NCBI GenBank assembly: GCA_037074765.1
Contig: JBAMDO010000057.1
Span: forward strand, 310,001 to 374,000
Direction of reading: 5' to 3'
DNA length: 64,000 nucleotides
Source: Mansonella perstans
Taxonomy: Eukaryota > Nematoda > Chromadorea > Rhabditida > Onchocercidae
How positions within the stretch are numbered: position 1 is the stretch's first letter; every line of letters starts with the position of its first letter. The translations under genes were made by a program, and so were the position numbers. The notes under the pieces were generated by a model. The model saw only the letters and a list, made by a program, of their open reading frames with translations. It was not told where the DNA came from and ran no database searches. This document shows, in pieces, positions 51,143 to 61,616 of the stretch.

Positions 51143-54100
51143 ATGTTTCTTTTTCTTGCTACCATGTTATCAGGTTATTTTTATCATCAAATATTTGGTA
51201 TTCAAATACAGAAGAACTTAGGTTCCATTATAATCAGAGATTGATGTATTTGCCCAAAAAATTCTGTTGAAAAACTATCGTTCCTTGAACAAATTTGATA
51301 AAAGCCTCATTAAAAGAATATTTTTTGAAGTATCACTTTACTTCTTTTATTGAATGTTTTCTGTTACCGGGAATTGTTTTGTTTTGATTTAAGTAACAAA
51401 AAAACAATCATCCGGTTTTATCCTTTTTCTTAATTTTATCCTTATTTTTTGTAACAGTGTATATTTTTTAGACTTTGCACACATTCATTGGAAAACAATT
51501 AAAATAACAGTGGCATAATTAGAACTGAGTCAGAATATAAAATATAATAAATTAAATATCCGTTCCAACAATAGTAAAATTAATTAATTTGCAGGTGCAT
51601 TGGGCCAGCAAATTTGGTCATTGCGATCATTAGCACCTCAGAGAAACCAATTACAAAACGCTTCGGTTTTAACTTCGCGCTCTCAAAAAGCATTCACCTC
51701 AACACAATTGCAAACACAAAATCATTTAAGAAACTTTGAGGAAAATTATATATTGACGATTCATAGGCCTCAAGGACAGAAACAATCATCACAACCAGTC
51801 AGTTTCACATGTGATTGGCCTTATTTACAATGATTAATTTTTCCAAGTATCGAAGGACTTACAAAATTAATAAGCAAAGAAAGTTAGCAAGCCAGAAGGC
51901 GAAAGAGAAAGCGGTCTACATAGCCTCAGCGTTTTGAGCAAAATGAAAACTTCATAGATTGTTTTTTTGTTTTAATTATGCGCATGCAATATCAATAAAT
52001 CAAAATTTTTTAAATTTAATTTCATAAAAATTTAATGACATATGAAACAGATTAAATAAAACGATCTTATATAGAACAGTTATCTTTTTTTCCTCATATG
52101 ACAAAAATTTGGATAACTGAAGCCATAAATAACTAGCTTAACAGCTCATATAAAGATTGTGATGAAAAAGAAATATCTAAGGAATGAATGTTTATCAGAG
52201 ATAAATAGAAACACAATATGACATCTTTTTTTTTATAGTTTTTTCCTAAATTCAGAGTAGTGAACTTGAAAGTAGAAAACAGTAAGATGTTTTTTGGCAG
52301 AAGAAAATGTTTGAAGAAGTGTTAAACGACTTCAAAATGATATAGAAAGTAAGTTTGTATTGCAGAATAATGTACAAATTCCACGACATGAAAACGAAAT
52401 ACGACATCGAAATTTATCCGTTGCATCTACAGTATATCAGAATGTGGTAAATAAAGCTCGCAATACGGGTGCTCCTAAGCATGTGCTTTTTACAAACAGT
52501 AACCGTTTCCAAGCATTCCGTCAAAGTTTTTCAGTAAATCGAAAGAGAACTTCTTCGATGTCAGAGTTCTTATCCAAATAAATAATCATTATTACACATC
52601 ATCGAAATTCCAATCACGTAAACGATCCCAAAATTTATGGCATAGGCAAAAATGGTTTTTGGAAGTAAGTCAATCTCAAGTTAGCACTTGTCCAAACAAA
52701 AGTTCCAGGTTCAACCATATTAAATAAGCAACAATACGATACTTCAAGATCCAGGCATTCATCATCTCCTCTACAATTTGTGTTATCTCATGGCCAGTAA
52801 GTCATGTATCCATCATTTAAAATACAAATTGAAATTAAAATTCATAGATAGCACGAAGATAAGCTGATATTACCAGGTTGCCCAAAACTCCTGCTTGAAC
52901 TACTACCGCTTAATTTGTTATAAACTAACTTTCCAGAGAACAGTTATCTGAGATTCAGCCTATAACACAATCACAAATGCTTAAATTATCACAGTTAGCG
53001 GTCTTGGCTGTTGTTGCGCCTAAGCCAAGCAGTCCAACGGAGCAAAATGTACCGGAGAATTTATTAAACATCAGTACTAGCAATAGGACAGTTCTTGAAC
53101 CAGTTTTAGCATTTCAAACGACGCTACAGCCATCCAACGGATTTCTCAACGAACAATATCTATTCCCAATTGCTAAGGTTTTAGTTGTCAGTTTCTTTTT
53201 TAAAATAACATTCAATTTAAAGAATCCGATAATTCTTCGAAGTTATAATCATTTATCGTTAGTGTAAATATTGCAAATGCAATTGCAGAGTGCCAACGAT
53301 GTCTTCTTGGATTGTTGCAGAAGAGGAAATATAGATGTCAGATGTGAATCGAGATGTAATTTTGATAATATTGATCGTAAAGTGGTAAACTTCTTGTCCT
53401 TTTTCATAATTTTTATTTTTAAAAATTTTTTTAATTTCATTTATCTCGCAAATATCTAATTCAGTTAGATATACAATATTTTATCCCTTATGAAAGATTT
53501 GATATATAACTCCATTTGTAAGCATTGTCATCTATGATAAATTCACCTCGAAAGTCATTCTATTATTTTGAATAAGATTGATTTATATCTAATAGTAAAT
53601 CTATCAGCCTGTCTGGTTCAAAAATTCGAGAACTAGTTGTGGCACACATAATGACTAAATGCGACTAGATTTGGTAAATAAAAAATTGGTATCGAAATTT
53701 GATAAAATCTGGTACCATTACAATACACTTACCATGATGTGAAAATGATAGATTTTTTTATCATCGGAATAAATGATCTAACGCATTCCACTTTTGAACT
53801 TTCATTATATTCTGTTTTTAGTTGTTCATGTCAGTTAGAAGTTAGAAGATATGTAACTAACAAATATGTTGAATATGTAGTGATCGGAAGAAGTATTTAA
53901 ATATATACCAGTCTCAATAAATTAAGGAAACGATTTGCAATATTTTACCAAAGGATACAAATAATTACAATAATATTTGAAATTAACCTTTCACTTCCTA
54001 TAAATTTTTCTCTTCAATTATCATGAAACAATAAACTAAGTTTTGCAAAAAAATTTTCCATGGATTGCAGCTGACGGCAATGTTTCTTGGCGCAGATCTT

Positions 54101-54488
54101 TGTCCCCGAAGTAACGGTCGGATGTTACTGTCATGTGCTGCTCAGGGTTCCGATCACACTAATTGCTGCCGTGAAAACGGCGTACAACGGACCGTTGCTG
54201 GTGACAAATGCCTATTATTTTGTCAAATAACTACCGAACTCAAGTTCCAGGTTTAATAGTCGAATCTATATATAATTTACCTTGTCATGATCTGAAGATA
54301 ATTCCAAGATTAACTCTTTTTTTATTTTAATTATCTTAAAATGTATTTTTAAAAAGTTTCAACGAAAAGGAATTTTTCAGTTAGATATAAGCATGCTGCC
54401 ATGTTGGAATATGCTCAACAAAATCAAACAATGCTTTCGTCGTAGTCTAATTGAGCAGGCCAATAATGTCCAAACCGACAACTCGTAA
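51143..54488 (+). CDS. secreted nematode DB-module protein
   Basis: Eight exons in consistent phase (51143-51173, 51595-51797, 52366-52533, 52681-52796, 52937-53177, 53289-53384, 54071-54250, 54381-54488) give 380 residues. The N-terminus MFLFLATMLSGALGQQ is a clear signal peptide. Residues about 17-250 are Gln/Ser/Asn-rich with no recognised domain. From residue 254 the last three exons encode a DB module (nematode cysteine domain of unknown function): 4 Cys in exon 6 (DCCRRGNIDVRCESRC), 6 in exon 7 (DLCPRS, LSCAAQGSDHTNCCREN, DKCLLFC) and 2 in exon 8 (LPCWNM, KQCFRR), 12 in all. DB proteins are extracellular and found mainly in nematodes; molecular role unknown. The exon 3 end and exon 4 start (52533/52681) are the least certain joins. 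AATAAA lies at 54697-54702. Confidence 0.8.
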
Positions 54489-54777
54489 CGACAATGTCTC
54501 TGATTCTGATTTCATACGAACTATAATTCAATATTTATTTGTTGAAACTTCTTCCTCTTACTACTGCTTCAATAATTACTTTTTACTTCTGCTAACTTCA
54601 TTCCTTCCACTATCTCGTTCTTAGGCTACTACAGTGCGTTTGGATAAATTAAGTTCATGCTTATGCAGCTAAAAAGGTTTTCATACTTTCATTTGAAATA
54701 AAAAACATGAAATTGTAATTAAGGAAAAAATCAACAAAATTTTCAATATCAATGTGTACGACTTTTCGATATCGATT
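54489..54777. other. 3' intergenic region between convergent DB-module gene and PHB2
   Basis: Contains 3' UTR sequence of both genes; AATAAA on the + strand at 54697-54702. No further gene. Confidence 0.5.
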
Positions 54778-57053
54778 TCACCGCTTCAACCTATCTTTAT
54801 TATCAACATTTAGATAATCTTCATCGGCAATATTTAGCATAAGACCACCGGATGGTAGATAGATCTGCAAATTAAAATACCTGAATTATTTAAATTAAGA
54901 TCTCCATACAAACTAGTTGAGAATTTACCAGTCATAATTGAAAAGACCAAAGGACTTCAGATGATTTGCAAATCGAATTTTATAAATGTTATTAATTTTC
55001 GAGGATTTGTTCGAATAAAAAACAAACCTTGTTGTTCGCTGTTTCTGATATAATTTTCGAAATTTTCTGAGCCGCACGAATTTTACGCAATTTTAAGAAG
55101 CCCGGATCTCGTTTCATTGCTTCTCCTATCTGAAAATTCCTTATTGATAAAGTGCAATCAAATACAGGATCGAAATTTGCATAAATAGAGTAGGAATTGT
55201 GCACATAAATCAATAGACATCCACATTTTATCATTATTATATGTAATGTCTTTGTAGTTGTATATCAATGATTTTTGTCGTTTTTTACAGCGAAAACTTT
55301 TGGACTGTTCAGTTTCGCCAAGATTAACGACGCTTACTTGAAACAGAGATAAAAATTCTGAGCATGAAATAAAATCATGAAATCACACTAATCACTTACA
55401 AGTTTAGCAGACTGAGCTTCACCCTCAGCCTGGACAATTTTTTCCTGCCTCTGCTGTTTTGCTCTTTCAACAAGAAATGATGCACGTTGAGCTTCTTGAG
55501 CAGCAACTTGTTTTGCTTCTACAGCAGCAGAGTATTGCGGGGAAAAAGCCAATTCAGTAATTGCCACATCGTCCAAAATAATATTGAAATCCAGTGCTCT
55601 CTCTTTAAAAATTTCGAATAAATAATCACAATGCCTTTGAAACAAATTTCGAATTTTAGTACAAACAATATCAAAAAAGCACACTCAGAACTAACAAAAA
55701 AGTACTGACAGTTACGAAACAAAGAAATTAAATAAACTAACCGATGAGACCCTTACGAACGAGTAAAGAAACTTGTTGTCGTTGTGTTATCAGCTGGGAA
55801 GCGTTAAATTTCGCTACAACACTTTTGAGTACCTATAAAGAAGCATTCAAACATGTAGAACAAATCTGAAGGCTTCACAAATAACATATAAAAAAGAAAA
55901 AAACCGGTATTTCCTACACAAACTTTTTTCAGACTACCACCACTAACATTATTATAAATGCTTTGGAAGGATTTGTAAGTAATGTCTAAGTAGGTTGATT
56001 TTCATAAATCATTACTTTCTAAGGCTTTTATTTCGCTCATATTTGAAACATTTCATAAAATTCCTCTTACTAATGATAACTCTCCTAAGCTCTTCAATGT
56101 CTTTAAAGACCATAAGGCATTAAATTAAAATCAAATGTGCTCCCTCCATTCTATCACTTTCAAAGTTGTATTTTACAATGCTATAATACTGAGCTTTTCA
56201 AACTTTGGAGTACAAACCTCATTGCAGATTGAAGGCAAAATTCTTTCTTCCCAATTCTGTCCCAGCATTCGATAAATTTTTGGCAGTGACGAAGGATCCG
56301 GACGTGAAAGAACACGCAGACCAATGTTCACCATCTGAATGATCAAACATAGATAAATTCAAACCGAAGCATTCGCTTTTTGAAAAACACAATATCTTAG
56401 AACATAGCAGTAGATAACATTCTTGTAGTACATAGCTGCATAGTAATTACTCCTTTTATCCAAAAGGATGTTTGCTGAAGACGATAGGAAGCACAAAAAA
56501 ATGCTAATAAAAGACGAAAAACAACCTGCAAATCCTTGCTTCCGGTTGGCGAACGAATCTGATTGGGACGAGCGCGAATATCATATACAATCGGATATTG
56601 GAACCATGGCACCCGGAAGTGCAGTCCTTCCTTATAGATATTATCACCAACACCACCAATTCTATTGAACATTATTGCTCTATGTCCAGCATCAACTAGA
56701 AAATTCTCTCTTAAACATTAATTACAGCCTCGACTTTTAAGTTGCGGAAATTCTTCATCTTTCATAAGCGTATAATTTAACTGCAAAAAATTGCCGAAGT
56801 AAATATAAAAAATTCCGCAAATAAAAAAAGAAATCCATCTAGGTAAAACGTAAGAATCGGCAAATTTCAGGAAGTGTGGATTTTTTTGGAATTCATATGA
56901 TTACTAAATTATTAAATAGAAGTTAAAATGCCAGCACAATTTGATACCAGAAAAAAGTGATTCCTTTATGCCAAAGCCAGCTGCCACGGTGCCAGCTATA
57001 AAAGCGAGACCTTTCGGACCAACACTCAGCAATAGTTTTTCTAAGTTAGCCAT
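54778..57053 (-). CDS. PHB2: prohibitin-2
   Basis: Seven exons, 5' to 3': 57053-56948, 56695-56526, 56334-56218, 55832-55742, 55602-55400, 55129-55028, 54864-54778. They give 291 residues, about the length of worm PHB-2. Prohibitin-2 forms ring complexes with prohibitin-1 in the mitochondrial inner membrane, scaffolding proteases and lipids. An N-terminal hydrophobic segment (about residues 15-28, [14 protein letters not shown]) anchors it; the SPFH domain follows ([58 protein letters not shown]), then a coiled coil ([32 protein letters not shown]) and a short variable tail. The ATG lies 6 bases after a T-rich TTTTTTAG acceptor, which suggests trans-splicing. It lies 470 bp downstream of the C3orf33 homologue on the same strand. 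Confidence 0.98.
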
Positions 57054-57523
57054 CTGACGCTAAAAAATTTCAAAAAATTCATTTAATTTATGAAACCTGA
57101 AAACTTTGAAGTATCGCATTTCAGTTTACACGGAGAGCAGAGGAAAGATCTAAATGATGATTATTCTGACGAGATGCAACATTAAAAGAAATCAACTAGG
57201 AAAAAAAGGAAAATTCAAAAGTTAGTTCAAATACATAAAATCGTAGATACATTTGCTAAAAAAAAATACAAAAGAGCCGTTCTATGAATTTTTTATCAGT
57301 ACACTTCTGCTTTTCAGTCAAAAATTTAGTGTTTACAAGTAGATATAACAACATAATATACATTATTTAACAATCTTCGAACTTCGACTATAAACCTAAT
57401 AAAATCGACATTTAAAAAATTGAAAGAGACGAGTGTATGCAATGACTAAAGCAGATGATTCAAATATTTCCTAAATCAAACAAACATTATAATATGGTTT
57501 ACAATAATCTAGAGTAATCGAAT

Positions 57524-59704
57524 TCATTTCGATGAAAGTTTATTAATCTTCCGTTTCATCATACTGCTTAATTCAAACAATGCATTCGCTAATTGCTGCA
57601 CTATTATATATGTTTTCTGACTTAAAAAAATGATGATTTTAACTGCTTGTTTCGATAGACGACTTCCACTGATGAGCATTTCTTTGCCGACAACTACAGA
57701 TGCTCCCTAAACATTATAAAAATTTCACATCGTAAATTAAGTGGGATTCACAACCTGGAATAAAAACATCTAATTATAAAAAGTAGAAGTATGAAGTGTG
57801 AAAGAATGACATCATGTTTTTCATCACGAAAACATTTACTGGAAAAATCACCAGCAGCATGAAGTGATTTTACTTGCCATAATCATATTTACTCCCAACT
57901 TATACAAACTGCACTGGGATAGAATGGAAACCAAAATATTGCCCAATCATTCAATTATTTATCAGAAAATAGAAATTTGCAAGTTTGTTTGAATTCCTCT
58001 TAAAAAAAAAAATCATCATGCTTAGCAATTCATAATGATTTCAAAATTACCAAAAATCTTGTTATTGCTGATGAGCGAATGATCTGTTTGAAAGTAGTAG
58101 GATATGAAAACAAAACCTCTGCCCATGTATCACGGGTCCATAGGCCCAACCCTCGGCGATTAGCAATCTGAAGAATTTTCACACAAATGATAAGATTGAC
58201 TAGATATCAAGTTGAAAAATGGAAAGTTCATGTTTCAATTTGAGAAGAATTTTAATTTTCTGTGTTTAATTTGAAATCGCTGTTTTCTTTAGCTATTCGT
58301 TGCACTATTCGTAGAAAAAAAAAACCTTTTCAGACATAATCAGCTTCGACAACAGCCTTGAATATGTGGGATTAGCTTTCAGTGCACCCAGGTGTTCTTG
58401 ATTACTCAGTGATATTACACGTGCAAAACCTTGACGTACTAAATCCACATTTAAATTTGTTTGTAGAAATCGCTTCTACAAAGGCTGTATGAAGTAAATT
58501 TGTACATGAATTTGTCGTGAAAGCATTTAATTTTTTTTCAAAAAAGATTGCATTTTGAAAAAATAAAGTAAAAAATCCAGAAACTGACCTTTTGCAGAAA
58601 AATTTCAGCATCAATGCATCTGTTGTTTTCAACTGGCTTGATGGGGGAGAAAAGTATCTGACTACTACGCAAGCGCAGATCTTTCATAAGATATTCTGAA
58701 CCAGCATTCGAAACGCTAATACCCGCAAGCCGTATGTCCAGCAATCCTGGCTACACAATTTTCTAAAGTAATTCGGAAATACCTTAACCAATGATCATTT
58801 GTCTAAACAACATGTTCATCTCTACCTTCAACAATTAACCAGCGATTATGGAAATAATTCATTTGTTTAATTACTTGAAAGTAATTATTTCAATTGATTT
58901 ATAGATTTAAAAAAATTACATCGAAGTATTACCTGAATGAATTTTTTTTTGGCAAGAAATTTTGGTATCGTAAATGTTGGTATATGTTCAACTTTCATGT
59001 AACCATTTGAATGAACAGCACGAACAATTCCTTTTAGTTCAATTCCCTTTGTGTACACTTCCAATGGTATATCACATACTCTTTCATACCTCGTAAACTG
59101 AAATTCGTAAAAAATCAAATCAAAATGTAATACAGCATACAGCATTTTGCTAGGAATGATTAATAAGATGCTAAGTATTTGTGAATCTATAAAGGAGAAA
59201 ATACAAACTTTGCGTAAAAATGCTAACTCCTTAACATCGCTAATTTCTCTAATGCAAGTGTTAAATAACCATTTCTAATTAAAGAGGATTAAGCATGAAT
59301 TTGTGAAAGAATGATTTTTTTTGGCAAAAAAACACGAAATAGTTGTGTGAAAAACTGAGACATTTTAACATTTCAAATCATCGTAGAATTACTATTTGTA
59401 ACAAAAAGCCATAAAAGTACCATTCGTCTTTTTCGAACAAATAAAATAATGCTCAAAATTCCACCGCCATAAATAGTGCCCTGCAATAGGAAAGAATACT
59501 TTTATAACAAATATCTCATTAAATCATTTGAGAAATTTGAGGAAATATTTTGTGAAATTTGAATTATTCTCTTTCTGTTAAGCATTAAATATTTGCTAGA
59601 AAATTATAAATTTAGAAATATTTCAAGCGATAATCGAAATTAAATTAAAATCAAACCCTAATTATTGAAGCATAAAAACGATCATTAGCCTCTTTCACTG
59701 CCAT
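57524..59704 (-). CDS. C3orf33: C3orf33 homologue (membrane-anchored SNase-like domain protein)
   Basis: Seven exons, all phase 0: 59704-59657, 59480-59421, 59097-58933, 58750-58589, 58475-58326, 58167-58051, 57706-57524. They give 294 residues. A short N-terminus (MAVKEANDRFYASIIR) precedes one membrane segment (about 17-36, TIYGGGILSIILFVRKRRM), then an OB-fold/nuclease-like domain (FTRYERVCDIPLEVYTKGIELKG, GLLDIRLAGISV, LRSSQILFSPI, VRQGFARVIS) and a region with RRGLGLWTRD. This order and these motifs match human C3orf33. I recall the fly and human proteins being described as mitochondrial inner-membrane subdomain organisers (MISO); that assignment is from memory. Nuclease catalytic residues are not evident. 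The first exon is inferred from phase and position, and the last exon is not conserved enough to confirm. Confidence 0.85.
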
Positions 59705-61616
59705 TAATTAGCTCTTTACTAACAACCACTTGTTGCAATCCTCACAACTGCTTCCACTACTCTCTTTCTGTTACAAATTTCAATAGCAGTAGCAGTAAAA
59801 TACTCTGAAATTTAATACGCCTACGCCTTACTCATAATCATTCCATGCAGCTACAAAATTTAACATATTTCACAGTGATACATTAGTGAGGATTGTGGCC
59901 ATATTTCAAGATTACTTTTCATCTTGGTTTATAATATCAAACATATCGATACGCTAAAGTAGCAAATTGTTGTGGTAGAAACAATATGAAAAAGGAGAAT
60001 TATTTTACAAATAACTTTCATCGTATCGATTATCAATTTATCAATTTTACAAAATAAACATTTATGTTTTGTAAAATTAAATTAATGAAATTGTCATTTA
60101 AAATTGTTCTTAAAGTTAAATGTTGAAAATTGCCTGAATGAAATCAGTAAGTGAATATCTAACTTAAAGTTTCACCTCAAAAAATTATCAGTTATTATAA
60201 AATTATCAGTTATTGTGGAAAGTACTTCCCTCTTCCTGACAAATATTAAAGTATCATAAAATGTTCATCTCCTCAATAAGTAATCAAAAATCTTAAGTAT
60301 CCATCTCAGTTTATTCAAGCAATTTCCAATATTTAACTTTTTTAAAATACATTAAATTATAGTCTTTCTCTGTCACTCTCTTGACCAGTATCCGTTGTTA
60401 TAAAAGAATTCAAAATTAGCCTAGTGTTTTACATCGAGAATACTTTTACTTTTCACCTTTTCATCTTTCCATACTCTTAAATTTTTTCTACACATCAGGA
60501 GTACACTGATGGGATTTCCGTTTGGCTCTTATTTACTAACATTACACATCGATGAACTTCGATTGATTGCCGGTCACTCGAGCAATTGAATGGACAAAAT
60601 ATTGTAATCAATAGATTGCAGAACCTTTGCAGGATGTTATTGGCATAAAATCTTGATACATCCTCCGATCCTCATCAAAGATTTTATAATCCTCGTAGTC
60701 CTCCTATCTTTTTCCCGGCAATTTTTAACCTTTAACCTCCTTAATTTTCTTACCTTTTACACGCAGTATTCAGAAAAAGATTAATTAATACTTATATGTA
60801 TATATATAGGTATATACATTACAATGAAAGTTGGCTTGCAAGTGATTCCTGTTTTCATCATATGTTAAAAAACTTAGTCATAGTTGATTGAAAATACTGA
60901 AACTTTAATATATTTCAATGTATCAGTATGATGAAGCAGTCAATCTGTTTATAGTATTAAAATAGCATAAATTAGACAAAATAGATTAAAATGGAATGAA
61001 AATTAAATAGATTTGAACTAACATTAAGTTTTCATAGGAAATGAAACTATTCTGCTGAAAATCGATACGTTTAGTTTCTTTCTGTTATCATTTTCAAAAA
61101 TTAATTCTTGGGTACCTCAAAGTGAAAGTGCAAGACATTATTGACAAAATTAACTCCTAACATTCATTAAGTTATTTTTTTAAAAGTACAAAATAAAACG
61201 ATACGGTAAGTTAAATCATTCCGTGAATCATTACTTAATAACCTAAAAATAGATTCTAAATTTTTATCGAAAGAAATTTTTGTATGTTCTGTTCCGTCAT
61301 TTTATTGTTTCTAATACTATAATATGTAAGGAAAAATTTAGAGAGATTGATATGATAGTTATCTATCATATCAATACTTTTTATTTTCATTCAAAGGAAA
61401 TCACCATATACTGTCATTTATTTGCTTGTTGGAACTGGTCATTATTGTATTAGGAAATTCAGCAAAATAATTGTATCACTTTCTTTTTTCAGTTTTCTGC
61501 TTGTTTTGATGTAATAACTTATGATTTATGAGTGTTTGACAGATACATATTTCAGAAAACAGTGATAAAATGAAGATAGCGCATTACATTTGAAACAGAA
61601 TGATGATGTTGATAAA
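59705..61616. other. upstream region of two divergent genes
   Basis: About 1.9 kb between the C3orf33 homologue (-) and the right-edge gene (+). AT-rich with TATATATA runs near 60795-60815 and no recognisable gene; presumably promoter and 5' UTR sequence. A TTTCAG acceptor-like site lies at 61549-61554. Confidence 0.4.
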
